This document shows, in pieces, positions 55,814-64,000 of a stretch of 64,000 bases of DNA. Every line of letters starts with the position of its first letter. Position 1 is the stretch's first letter. This stretch comes from an uncultured Opitutia bacterium (GTDB lineage Bacteria; Verrucomicrobiota; Verrucomicrobiia; Opitutales; Opitutaceae). The DNA lies in NCBI GenBank assembly GCA_903840415.1, contig CAIMFY010000104.1:85475-149474 (forward strand). Direction: 5' to 3'. Below the pieces are notes generated by a model that was not told the origin of the DNA, did not search any database, and was given only the letters and a program-made list of their open reading frames with translations. Both the position numbers and the translations under genes were made by a program.

Positions 55814-56893
55814 TTAAAGCCGGCTTGGACAGGTCGCGCCGTCGAACCACGTGCCCTCGACATAGGTGGTCGTCGGAATCACCGGCACGCCGTATTTGTT
55901 GTGATGGAGTTGACCGGCAAGGATTTCGACCGCCAGTTCGCCGACCGTCTCGTGGTTTTGGCGCACACCGGCCGTGCGACCGTCAGCGCTTTCCAGGAAA
56001 ACGTCCACAAACGCCAGATCGCGCGGCACCCGGAGGCCATGATCGGCCAAGAGCGGCTGCACGAACGACGCCTTGCTGATAATCACCTCGGGCTTGTGTT
56101 TCTTGAACCACTTGGTGAAAGACACTGGCGGCGCGACGACGTGCGATTTGCTCTCCGCCATCCACGCCTCGATCGGTTCGGCTTCGGGGAACAGGAAGAT
56201 CGGGATCCGTTCGGCCTCCGTGAGGTTGGCTTGCTCGCACAGAAACCCCGCCGTCCAGAGGTGATCGACGCTGTGATCCCAGCCGCGGTGCATCACAAAC
56301 CCGATTCGGCGGTAACCCATCGCCATCACATGCTGCATCGCCAGCCGCACGATGCCGCACTGGTTGTTGGTCACGTTATGCAACTCCGGTTGGTGCGGAA
56401 AATAATCGATCTTCACCGCGCTGAAATGTGTCCACTCGAAATGGAGGGCCACGTCGGTTTCACGCTGGTGCGAGGCGATGATCATGCCGTTGATGCCGCG
56501 CGCCTTGAGGATGTGACTCAACCGCACGTGCGTGAGCCCCGGCTCGCGCAGCCAGAAATGATCGAGATGGAAGCCCAACTCGTTCGCCTTCGCGAGCGCG
56601 CCGGCAAAGAAATCCGGGTGCGCGGTGACTTTTTTCCAGCCCCAACGCGTGTCCCAGTTGGTCACGTAGGCGAGGGTGGGCGGGTTGCGCCGCGGCGTGG
56701 TCTTGCCGCGGTAGGCGACGAGCGCCTGCAAAAACGGATCGGGCCGGTAGCCGAGTTGCTCGGCGAGTTTTTTGATGCGCTCGCGCGTCTGCTCGGGGAG
56801 GCGCGGGTGGTTGCGCAGCGCGAGTGAGACCGTGGTGACATGCACGCCGGCCTTTTTCGCCACGTCGGCGAGGGTGATGCGACGCTCGTTCAT
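55814..56893 (-). CDS. LacI-family transcriptional regulator
   Basis: This 359-residue protein has an N-terminal LacI helix-turn-helix (ITLADVAKKAGVHVTTVSLALRN at residues 6-28, then the hinge region RERIKKLAEQLGYRPD) and a periplasmic-binding-protein-like effector domain (about 70-350). It is divergent from the sugar symporter and glycosidase genes, so it probably represses them until a xylan-derived sugar binds. No clear palindromic operator is visible in the 141-base gap, so the target is inferred from position. Confidence 0.9.
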   Translation of the reverse strand: MNERRITLADVAKKAGVHVTTVSLALRNHPRLPEQTRERIKKLAEQLGYRPDPFLQALVAYRGKTTPRRNPPTLAYVTNWDTRWGWKKVTAHPDFFAGALAKANELGFHLDHFWLREPGLTHVRLSHILKARGINGMIIASHQRETDVALHFEWTHFSAVKIDYFPHQPELHNVTNNQCGIVRLAMQHVMAMGYRRIGFVMHRGWDHSVDHLWTAGFLCEQANLTEAERIPIFLFPEAEPIEAWMAESKSHVVAPPVSFTKWFKKHKPEVIISKASFVQPLLADHGLRVPRDLAFVDVFLESADGRTAGVRQNHETVGELAVEILAGQLHHNKYGVPVIPTTTYVEGTWFDGATCPSRL

Positions 56894-57034
56894 GGGGGGC
56901 CTCCATGGGAATTGCGCTCACCGTCCGGCTCAAGTCTATTGTTAGCTTCTCCGACCGCTTGTGCGGGTCGCGTCGTCCACCCGAAATCGGCGCGCCGTCC
57001 CCCGGCGGCTTTTTCAACCCCCCTCGATTACCCC

Positions 57035-58552
57035 ATGAGCGATCGCTCCACTAAACTGCCCTTCCTGGAGAAGGCCGGCTACAGCGCGGCCGATGCCGCC
57101 GCGAACTTCGTCTTCATGACGATGATTCTCTTCCAGACCAATTTCTACACCGACACCTTTGGTCTCACCGCGAGCGCCGCCGCCGCGATCCTCCTGTGGC
57201 CGCGGTTGTGGGATGCGATGTTCGATCCGATCATGGGCGTGCTCGCCGATCGCACGCAGACGCGCTGGGGCAAGTTTCGTCCTTGGATTCTGTGGACCGC
57301 CGTGCCGTGGGCCATCGTGATGATCCTCGCCTACACCACGCCGAAGGGCTGGAGCATGGGCGCGCTCATCGCCTACGCCGCCATCACCAACACCATGTTG
57401 ATGACGCTCTACTCGATGAACAACATGCCCTACTCGGCGCTGGGCGGAGTCATCACTGCCGACCTCAACGAGCGGGCGAGCCTCAACTCCTTCCGGTTCA
57501 TCGCGGTCAACATCGCGCAATTCATCGTCGGCGGACTCACGCTGCCGCTCGTGGCGAAATTCGCCATCGGCAGCGATCGCCAGCATGGCTGGCAGATGAC
57601 AATGTCGATCTGGGCGGTGCTCTGCTTCGTGCTGTTCATGGTCACGTTTTTCAGCACCCGCGAGCGCATCAAGCCCGTCACCACCGCCCAGTCTTCGCCT
57701 AAGCAGGACTTTTCCGATCTGCTCAAGAATCACCCGTGGCGCGTGATGGCGTTGATGACGCTCGTGCATTTCGCGATCCTGTCGTTCCGCGGCGGTGCGC
57801 TCTATAACTACTATCATCACTACGTCGACAAGGCGGCGATGTTCGGCGTCGTCGAGAAACTCGGCCTTACCGCGCCCGCGCTCGCCGCTGGCGCGCCTGC
57901 CCCCGGTGGTATCCTCGAGTGGCTCGGCTACATCGTCCATGGCGATCGCGCAAATCTCGCCAACTCGAATGTCGCTGACGTCTTCAACAGCCTCATCAAC
58001 ATGCTCGGCACCGGGACGACGATCATCGTCATCCTGCTGTCGCCGTCGCTCGCGAAACGTTTCGGCAAGAAAGCCGTCGCCGTGGCCGGCTTCGGCCTGG
58101 CGGCGTTCGGATCACTCGGGTATTACGTGCTCTCGCCGACGAGCGTCGTCGGCATGATCGCCGTCACGGTAGGCGTGGCGATCGTTTACGCGCCGACGAT
58201 CGCACTCGTGTGGGCCATCTACGCCGACGTCGCCGATTATTCCGAGTTGAAGACCGGCCGGCGCTTCACCGGCATGGTTTTTGCCACGATCGGTTTTGCG
58301 CTGAAGTCCGGCCTCGCGCTCGGTTCGGCCGGCTTCCTTTGGCTCATGCAGGGACTGTTCGACTACGACACGAAACTGCCCGACGCTGCCAACGCTGTCG
58401 CCGGCTACCGCGCATGCGTCGGCCTGGCCGTGAGCACGCTGTTCGCGATCTGCACGGTTCTGCTCATCCTCTACAAACTCGACAAACGCGCGACGATCGA
58501 AATGTCTGACGAACTCGCCGCGCGCCGCGCCAAGGTCGCCATCCCCGCCTGA
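57035..58552 (+). CDS. GPH-family sugar:cation symporter
   Basis: The ATG at 57035 gives 505 residues (MSDRSTKLPFLEKAGYSAAD...). It has about twelve membrane helices and the glycoside-pentoside-hexuronide family motifs WDAMFDPIMGVLADRTQTRWGKFRPW and DYSELKTGRRFTGMVFA, cited as landmarks. Relatives import xylosides or other oligosaccharides with H+ or Na+. It is the first gene of the xylan cluster. A longer open frame upstream has no transporter similarity. Confidence 0.92.
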   Translation: MSDRSTKLPFLEKAGYSAADAAANFVFMTMILFQTNFYTDTFGLTASAAAAILLWPRLWDAMFDPIMGVLADRTQTRWGKFRPWILWTAVPWAIVMILAYTTPKGWSMGALIAYAAITNTMLMTLYSMNNMPYSALGGVITADLNERASLNSFRFIAVNIAQFIVGGLTLPLVAKFAIGSDRQHGWQMTMSIWAVLCFVLFMVTFFSTRERIKPVTTAQSSPKQDFSDLLKNHPWRVMALMTLVHFAILSFRGGALYNYYHHYVDKAAMFGVVEKLGLTAPALAAGAPAPGGILEWLGYIVHGDRANLANSNVADVFNSLINMLGTGTTIIVILLSPSLAKRFGKKAVAVAGFGLAAFGSLGYYVLSPTSVVGMIAVTVGVAIVYAPTIALVWAIYADVADYSELKTGRRFTGMVFATIGFALKSGLALGSAGFLWLMQGLFDYDTKLPDAANAVAGYRACVGLAVSTLFAICTVLLILYKLDKRATIEMSDELAARRAKVAIPA

Positions 58553-58568
58553 TCGATTTCGTGACGCC

Positions 58569-59798
58569 ATGAAGATCCTGCGCTGGTTTTTCCTCGTGGG
58601 TTGCGCTTCGCTTGCCGTCGTGGCGGCGGAACCGACGGGCGCGTTTGCCACGGGCCGCTACCGGGATCTTTTCGGCGAATACCTCGGCAAGACCGACGCC
58701 GAAGTCGCCGCGAAGCTTGACGCCGCGTGGCAGCAGTTCTTCCGCGGCGACGAAGCCACGCAGCGGCTGTTCTACCCGGTGCCGGGCGACATGGCCTACA
58801 TCCCCGATGTCGCCAACCACGACGTGCGCACCGAGGGGCTTTCCTACGGCATGATGATCTGCGTGCAGACCGATCACCATGCCGAGTTCAACCAGCTTTG
58901 GAAATTCGCGAAGCACCACATGTATCACGAGAGCGGCCCGCTCCGCGGCTACTTTGCGTGGCACACGGCCCTGAACGGCGACCAGCTCGGCGATGCCGGT
59001 CCCGCGTCCGATGGCGAAGAATGGTTCGTGATGGCGCTGTTCTTCGCGTCGCACCGCTGGGGCGATGGCGAGGGTATCTTCAACTACGCCGGCGAGGCAC
59101 AGTCGTTGCTCCGCACGATGCTGCACAAGGACGAGGACCCGGGCCGCGGCGACGTGACCAACATGATCGACTGCGAGGCGAAGCAGGTTAACTTCGTCCC
59201 GCATGGCCCGGGCGCGAACTTTACCGATCCTTCGTATCATCTGCCGGCATTTTACGAACTCTGGGCGCGCTGGGCCGAGGTGCCCGGCGATCGCACATTT
59301 CTGGCTGAACTGGCGCCGACGAGCCGCGGGCTCTTCCGGCGCGCGGTCCATCCGCAGACCGGGCTCATGCCGGATTACTGTGCGTTCGACGGGAAAACGT
59401 CGGGCCGTCCCGGCCGCGACGATTTTCTTTACGATGCGTGGCGGACCCTCTCCAATCCTGCGCTCGACTGGTCGTGGTGGGCGGCCGATCCATGGGAAGT
59501 CGAACAGGCGAATCGCGTGCTCACGTTCCTGGCATCGCAGGGGCCGAACTGCCCCAACCGGTTCAAACTCGACGGCACGCCTATTGGCACGGATGTCAAC
59601 TCGTCTGGACTCCTCGCGATGGCCGCTACCTCCACGCTCGCCGCCGATCGGAAGATCGGCGAACCGTTCGTGAGGCACCTGTGGGAAATGAAGCTGCCAG
59701 AGGGCCGCTACCGCTACTACGACGGATTGCTCACGCTGATCGCGCTCCTCGAAGTGAGCGGACATTTTCGCATCTACGCCCCGCCCGCGGCGAAGTGA
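58569..59798 (+). CDS. GH8 reducing-end xylose-releasing exo-oligoxylanase
   Basis: This 409-residue glycoside hydrolase of family 8 has a signal peptide (about 1-20). The proposed catalytic acid Glu89 lies in RTEGLSYGMM and the base-side Asp148 in PASDGEEWF, with MPDYCAFDG later. Close relatives (Rex, EC 3.2.1.156) release xylose from the reducing end of xylo-oligosaccharides. The GH67 and GH43 neighbours support xylan over cellulose or chitosan as substrate. Known Rex enzymes are mostly cytoplasmic, whereas this one looks exported to the periplasm. Confidence 0.88.
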   Translation: MKILRWFFLVGCASLAVVAAEPTGAFATGRYRDLFGEYLGKTDAEVAAKLDAAWQQFFRGDEATQRLFYPVPGDMAYIPDVANHDVRTEGLSYGMMICVQTDHHAEFNQLWKFAKHHMYHESGPLRGYFAWHTALNGDQLGDAGPASDGEEWFVMALFFASHRWGDGEGIFNYAGEAQSLLRTMLHKDEDPGRGDVTNMIDCEAKQVNFVPHGPGANFTDPSYHLPAFYELWARWAEVPGDRTFLAELAPTSRGLFRRAVHPQTGLMPDYCAFDGKTSGRPGRDDFLYDAWRTLSNPALDWSWWAADPWEVEQANRVLTFLASQGPNCPNRFKLDGTPIGTDVNSSGLLAMAATSTLAADRKIGEPFVRHLWEMKLPEGRYRYYDGLLTLIALLEVSGHFRIYAPPAAK

Positions 59799-59826
59799 GC
59801 GGCGGTCGGGCACCTTTTATTTCCCC

Positions 59827-62031
59827 ATGTCGCGCTCCAAATTCTTTCTCCTCGTCGGGACGCTATCCCTGCTGGGCGTGGCACGCGCCGACGACGGCTA
59901 CCGGCTCTGGCTTCGCTATGACAAGATCGCCGACGAGGCGTTGCGCCAAAGCTACGCCGCCACGATTTCGGAAATCGTCGTGCCCGAGCCGCCTGCTCAG
60001 GGACCGGGTGGCTTCGGCGACCTCGGCACTGCGACGGTCGCGGCCGCGCGCGATGAACTTTCCGCGGGCCTGAGCGGCCTGCTCGGCACCACCATTCCCG
60101 TCGTGACGAAAGCTTCGCGCAACGGCGCGCTGGTGCTCGGCACGCCGTGCAGCAACCCCGATCTTCTCGCCCTCGTCACCGAGGCCGATCTGCGCGCGGC
60201 GGGCGAGGAGGGCTATATTCTCCGGCGGGTCGCGATCGGCGCGGAGCACCGCATCGTGCTCGCGGCGAACCGCGACATCGGGTTGCTCTACGGCGCGTTC
60301 ACGCTCCTGCGTCAACTCGAGACGCACCAGCCGATCGGCCAACTCAGCATCGTGACCGCGCCAAAGATCCAGCGCCGGATGATCAACCACTGGGACAACC
60401 TCGCGCGCACCGTCGAGCGCGGCTACGCGGGCCAGTCGATCTGGGAGTGGTTCGTGCTGCCCGACGTCGTGAGCCCGCGCTACCGCGACTACGCGCGCGC
60501 CTGCGCCTCGATCGGGCTCAACGGCACCGTCCTCACCAACGTCAACGCCGACGCCCAACTCCTCACCGCGCCGTTCCTGCAAAAAATCGCCGCGATTGCG
60601 CGGGTGCTTCGCCCCTACGGTATCCGCGTTTACCTGCCAGTGCGCTGGAGTGCGCCGATCGAACTCGATCAACTCAAAACCGCCGACCCGCTCGATCCCG
60701 CGGTCATCAAATGGTGGACCGTCAAGGTTGCGGAAATCTACCGCGCGATTCCCGACTTCGGCGGGTTTCTCGTGAAGGCCAACTCCGAGGGCCAGCCCGG
60801 TCCGCAGAACTACCACCGCACGCACGCCGACGGCGCGAACCTGCTCGCCGACGCCGTCGCGCTCAACGGTGGCATCGTGATCTGGCGCGCGTTTGTCTAC
60901 GACGCCGCGAATCCCGACGATCGCGCGAAGCAGGCCTACAGCGAGTTCGTGCCGCTCGACGGGAAGTTTCGCGACAACGTCCTCGTGCAGGTGAAAAACG
61001 GGCCGATCGATTTCATGCCGCGCGAGCCGTTTCATCCGCTCTTCGGCGCGATGCCTAAGACTCCGCTCGCGCTTGAGGTGCAGATCACGCAGGAGTATCT
61101 CGGGCAGGGCACGCAGCTCGCGTTCCTCGCGCCGATGTGGAAGGAAGTGCTCGAGGCCGACACCCATCGTCCGGCCGCCGACACGACCGTGGCGCGCATC
61201 GTCGACGGCAGCGCCGATCTCCAGCGCATCTCCGCCATCGCGGGCGTCGCCAACATCGGCACCGATCGCAACTGGACCGGTCACCCGCTCGCGCAGGCCA
61301 ACTGGTATGCGTTCGGCCGGCTCGCGTGGGACCACACGCTCACCGCCGCGCAGATTGCCGACGAGTGGACGCGGCAGACGTTTTCCAACGACCCGCGCGT
61401 CGTCGCGCCGCTCACCTCGATGCTCCTCGAATCGCGCGAAGCCGTCGTGAACTACTCGATGCCGCTCGGCCTCCACCACATCATGGCAACCGGCCACCAC
61501 TACGGCCCTGGCCCGTGGGTGGACGACCAGAAGCGCCCCGACTGGAATCCCGTCTATTATCACCGCGCCGACGCGAAGGGTATCGGCTTTGACCGCACCG
61601 CCACCGGCTCCAACGCCCTCGCGCAATACGCGCCCGGCGCCGCGAAGCCGTGGGACGATCTTGCGACATGTCCCGACGAGTTTCTCCTCTGGTTTCACCA
61701 CGTGCCGTGGGACTACCGGATGCGCTCCGGCAAATCGCTCTGGGAGGAACTTTGCCTCCACTACCAGCACGGTATCGACACCGTCCGCACCTGGCAGAAA
61801 ACGTGGGGCTTGCTGCAAAACGCGATCGACGCCGAGCGCTTCGCGCACGTGCAGGGTCTGCTCATCCGTCAGGAGCGCGATGCCCGCGAGTGGCGCGACG
61901 CCTGCACACAGTATTTCGCGACGTTCTCGAAAATGCCTCTGCCCGCAGGCGTCGAACCGCCTGAGCATCCGCTCGAGTTCTACGAAAAAGCCGTCCTTCG
62001 CTACACGCCCGGCTGGTCGGCGGGAAAGTAA
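59827..62031 (+). CDS. GH67 alpha-glucuronidase
   Basis: This 734-residue enzyme removes 4-O-methyl-glucuronic acid from the non-reducing end of glucuronoxylan oligosaccharides. Family blocks are RRMINHWDNLARTVERGYAG (about 180-199), GGFLVKANSEGQPGPQNYHR with the acid Glu, and EVQITQEYLGQG. The N-terminus is a signal peptide (about 1-20), implying a periplasmic or outer site. It lies between GH8 and GH43, so products pass straight to the exo-acting enzymes. Confidence 0.95.
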   Translation: MSRSKFFLLVGTLSLLGVARADDGYRLWLRYDKIADEALRQSYAATISEIVVPEPPAQGPGGFGDLGTATVAAARDELSAGLSGLLGTTIPVVTKASRNGALVLGTPCSNPDLLALVTEADLRAAGEEGYILRRVAIGAEHRIVLAANRDIGLLYGAFTLLRQLETHQPIGQLSIVTAPKIQRRMINHWDNLARTVERGYAGQSIWEWFVLPDVVSPRYRDYARACASIGLNGTVLTNVNADAQLLTAPFLQKIAAIARVLRPYGIRVYLPVRWSAPIELDQLKTADPLDPAVIKWWTVKVAEIYRAIPDFGGFLVKANSEGQPGPQNYHRTHADGANLLADAVALNGGIVIWRAFVYDAANPDDRAKQAYSEFVPLDGKFRDNVLVQVKNGPIDFMPREPFHPLFGAMPKTPLALEVQITQEYLGQGTQLAFLAPMWKEVLEADTHRPAADTTVARIVDGSADLQRISAIAGVANIGTDRNWTGHPLAQANWYAFGRLAWDHTLTAAQIADEWTRQTFSNDPRVVAPLTSMLLESREAVVNYSMPLGLHHIMATGHHYGPGPWVDDQKRPDWNPVYYHRADAKGIGFDRTATGSNALAQYAPGAAKPWDDLATCPDEFLLWFHHVPWDYRMRSGKSLWEELCLHYQHGIDTVRTWQKTWGLLQNAIDAERFAHVQGLLIRQERDAREWRDACTQYFATFSKMPLPAGVEPPEHPLEFYEKAVLRYTPGWSAGK

Positions 62032-62044
62032 TCCGGTTCTTCCC

Positions 62045-63730
62045 ATGAATTCTGTCGCGTCCCTTTCGCTCACCTTGGCCCTTGCGTCCGCCGCGTTCGC
62101 GGCCGCGCCCGTCGCCTTCGACTGGTTCGAATACACCGGTCGCGACACCGTCTTCGCCACGCCGCTGCCTGCCGGTTCGTTTCGCAATCCCATCCTCGCC
62201 GGCTTCTATCCCGACCCGAGCATCTGCCGCGTGCCGGGCCGCGACGGCGTGGGAGACGACTACTATCTCGTTAATTCCACCTTCGCATATTTTCCCGGCA
62301 TCCCGATTTTCCACAGCCGGGATCTCGTGAACTGGACGCAGCTCGGTTCCGTCATCGATCGCCCGGAGCAACTCAAGTTCGACGGCCTCGGCGTCACGCG
62401 CGGACTCTTCGCGCCGACGATTAATTACCACGACGGCACGTTCTACGTGCTCTGCACGATGGTCGACGGCGGTGGCAACTTCCTCGTCACCGCGAAAAAT
62501 CCCGCCGGCCCGTGGTCCGATCCGATCTGGCTCCACTTCGACGGCATCGATCCGTCGTTGTGTTTTGCCGACGACGGCCGCACGTGGCTCGTTAACAACG
62601 GCAACCCGCCGGACAACAAACCGCTCTACTCCGGCCACCGCGCGATTTGGATTCAAGCGTTCGACATCGCCGCGCAGCAACTCACTGGCCCGCGCTCCAT
62701 CATCGTCAACGGCGGCGCCGATCTCGCGAAAAAGCCCGTCTGGATCGAAGGCCCGCATCTCTTCCACCGTGGCGGCTGGTATTATCTGTGTTGCGCCGAG
62801 GGCGGCACGAGCGACCAGCACTCGCAGGTCATCCTGCGCAGCAAGTCGCCCACCGGCCCGTTCAAGCCGTGGGAAAAAAATCCCATCCTCACGCAGCGCG
62901 ATCTCGCCGGCACCGCGCCCGGCGCCGTCACCTGCACCGGCCACGCCGACCTTTTCATCGGGCCGGACGGAAACTGGTGGGCGACTTTCCTTGGCTGCCG
63001 TCCGTTCGCCGGAAAATATTGGGCGACGGGTCGCGAGACTTTCCTTCTGCCTGTCACATGGACCGACGACGGCTGGCCGCAAATCCTCCCGCCTGGTGAG
63101 CGCGTGCCATATGTCGTCGTCGCACCTAAAATCAAATCAGGCGGCGTTGCTGCCCCAGTGCCGTTCACTGGTAACTTCACACGGCGCGACGACTTCACAT
63201 CCGCAAAGCTTTCGCCGCTCTGGCTCATGCTCCGCACGCCGAAGGAAACCTGGTGGGCGCTAGATCGCGGAGCGCTCCAGCTCTTGCCGCGCTCCGAGTC
63301 GCTCTCCGGCAAAGGCAACCCGACCTTCCTCGCTCGCCGTCTCCAACATGCGCGCTTCGACGCGACGGCGTCGCTTGCTATTCCCGTCGATGTCGGTGTT
63401 TCCGCTGGACTCGTCGCCTTCCAAAACGAAACCCACTTTTACTTCCTTGGTGTCCGCCGGACCGCCGAGGGACTGAGTGTCTTCCTCGAACGCGCCAACG
63501 GAAACAATCCTGAGTTTGTAGCCAGCGCCAAGCTCCCCGACGCCGCAAATCTTCAACTCCAGATCACCGGCGACAAAATGAAACTCTGCTTCTCCTTCGC
63601 GACGACCCCAGGCTCATGGCAAACGCTCGTGGCCGACGCCGAAACCAAGCCCATTACGGTCCAAGCCGCCGGTGGCGGCCTCCATTTTACTGGCGCCGTC
63701 ATTGGCCTGCACGCGCGGCTGGAACGCTAA
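62045..63730 (+). CDS. GH43 beta-xylosidase/alpha-arabinofuranosidase
   Basis: The ATG at 62045 gives 561 residues with a signal peptide (about 1-20). The five-bladed propeller catalytic domain (about 44-335) shows FRNPILAGFYPDPSICR with the base Asp57, then DGIDPSLCF and the acid Glu in VWIEGPHLF. A C-terminal beta-sandwich (about 370-560) is the accessory domain common in the xylosidase branch. The C-terminal part and the xylan context favour beta-xylosidase, but arabinofuranosidase activity is possible. Confidence 0.93.
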   Translation: MNSVASLSLTLALASAAFAAAPVAFDWFEYTGRDTVFATPLPAGSFRNPILAGFYPDPSICRVPGRDGVGDDYYLVNSTFAYFPGIPIFHSRDLVNWTQLGSVIDRPEQLKFDGLGVTRGLFAPTINYHDGTFYVLCTMVDGGGNFLVTAKNPAGPWSDPIWLHFDGIDPSLCFADDGRTWLVNNGNPPDNKPLYSGHRAIWIQAFDIAAQQLTGPRSIIVNGGADLAKKPVWIEGPHLFHRGGWYYLCCAEGGTSDQHSQVILRSKSPTGPFKPWEKNPILTQRDLAGTAPGAVTCTGHADLFIGPDGNWWATFLGCRPFAGKYWATGRETFLLPVTWTDDGWPQILPPGERVPYVVVAPKIKSGGVAAPVPFTGNFTRRDDFTSAKLSPLWLMLRTPKETWWALDRGALQLLPRSESLSGKGNPTFLARRLQHARFDATASLAIPVDVGVSAGLVAFQNETHFYFLGVRRTAEGLSVFLERANGNNPEFVASAKLPDAANLQLQITGDKMKLCFSFATTPGSWQTLVADAETKPITVQAAGGGLHFTGAVIGLHARLER

Positions 63731-64000
63731 TTTTGCCTCGTCCCAGTCCCAGCCCGATTACTCATTAGCGTGCGGGGTGACGATAACCTGGGCTTCGCTG
63801 GAGCCGAATGCGTCACGTTAGAGCGACGATAAGATTGTCAGCGTTGAGCCGACACACTGCTAAACCTAAAGACGGCGGTTGAGCGGGACAAGGAATGCCG
63901 GATGTGATTGGCTGCCGGGCCGATGAATGAGAACATCGGCCGAGAAAGCGGTCACCCCGTGGGTGAGCCTGAAACGGCGCTGGTGCCCGTCGCCGGCGAA
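63731..64000. other. Non-coding tail after the xylan cluster
   Basis: No convincing gene is visible. A small hairpin (TCACCC/GGGTGA near 63951-63965) is the only structure seen. The next gene probably begins beyond the window. Confidence 0.5.

Noticed and set aside
56894..57034. LacI operator between the regulator and the symporter
   Set aside because: No central-CG palindrome of the LacI type could be found by eye in this gap.
59863..62193. Very long antisense frame opposite the GH67 gene (over 700 codons)
   Set aside because: The + strand encodes a clear GH67 enzyme over the same bases; the antisense product is Arg/Val/Gly-rich with no recognisable fold.

Overview
This 64 kb window is GC-rich and almost entirely coding, and it looks like chromosomal DNA of a motile Verrucomicrobiota bacterium of the Opitutaceae type (inference from gene families, gene order, the periplasmic xylan-degrading enzymes and the scarcity of Shine-Dalgarno sites; no 16S rRNA gene is present). 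I saw no insertion sequences, phage genes, tRNA genes or CRISPR arrays.

Region 1 (1-27,850, all + strand) is a long flagellar locus: fliH, a 73-codon orf, fliI, fliJ, a motE-like gene, fliK, flgD, flgE, fliL, fliM, fliN, fliO, fliP, fliQ, fliR, then a terminator, flhB, flhA, flhF, a small membrane protein, fliA, motA, motB, a small Cys-containing orf, flgF, flgG, flgA, flgH, flgI, flgJ, flgN, flgK, flgL, fliW, csrA and the flagellin gene. Most neighbours overlap by ATGA. Not present here are fliE/F/G and flgB/C (probably just upstream), fliD, fliS, flgM and flhG. FlhF has altered GTPase motifs, and FlgH has no lipoprotein cysteine.

Region 2 (27,850-43,450) holds signalling and transport genes. 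They are a stand-alone receiver protein; a strong c-di-AMP (ydaO/yuaA-class) riboswitch in front of a KimA-like potassium/amino-acid permease; a PP2C phosphatase fused to a Ser/Thr kinase; an APC permease with an Asp/Gly-rich loop insertion; a PII protein behind a good sigma-54 promoter match; a Na+/H+ antiporter-like gene broken by a frameshift at an A7 run; a five-PAS hybrid histidine kinase; a small TonB-C protein; and a chemoreceptor.

Region 3 (43,484-55,684, - strand) is a respiratory complex I operon in the order nuoA-B-C-D-I-H-J-K-L-M-M-N. It lacks nuoE/F/G and has two tandem nuoM genes, so the complex may have a fourth antiporter-like subunit and a different or remotely encoded electron-input module.

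Region 4 (55,814-63,730) is a xylan-oligosaccharide utilisation cluster: a divergent LacI regulator, a GPH sugar symporter, and three signal-peptide-bearing enzymes (GH8, GH67 alpha-glucuronidase, GH43). Together they would trim glucuronoxylan oligomers in the periplasm and feed the symporter.
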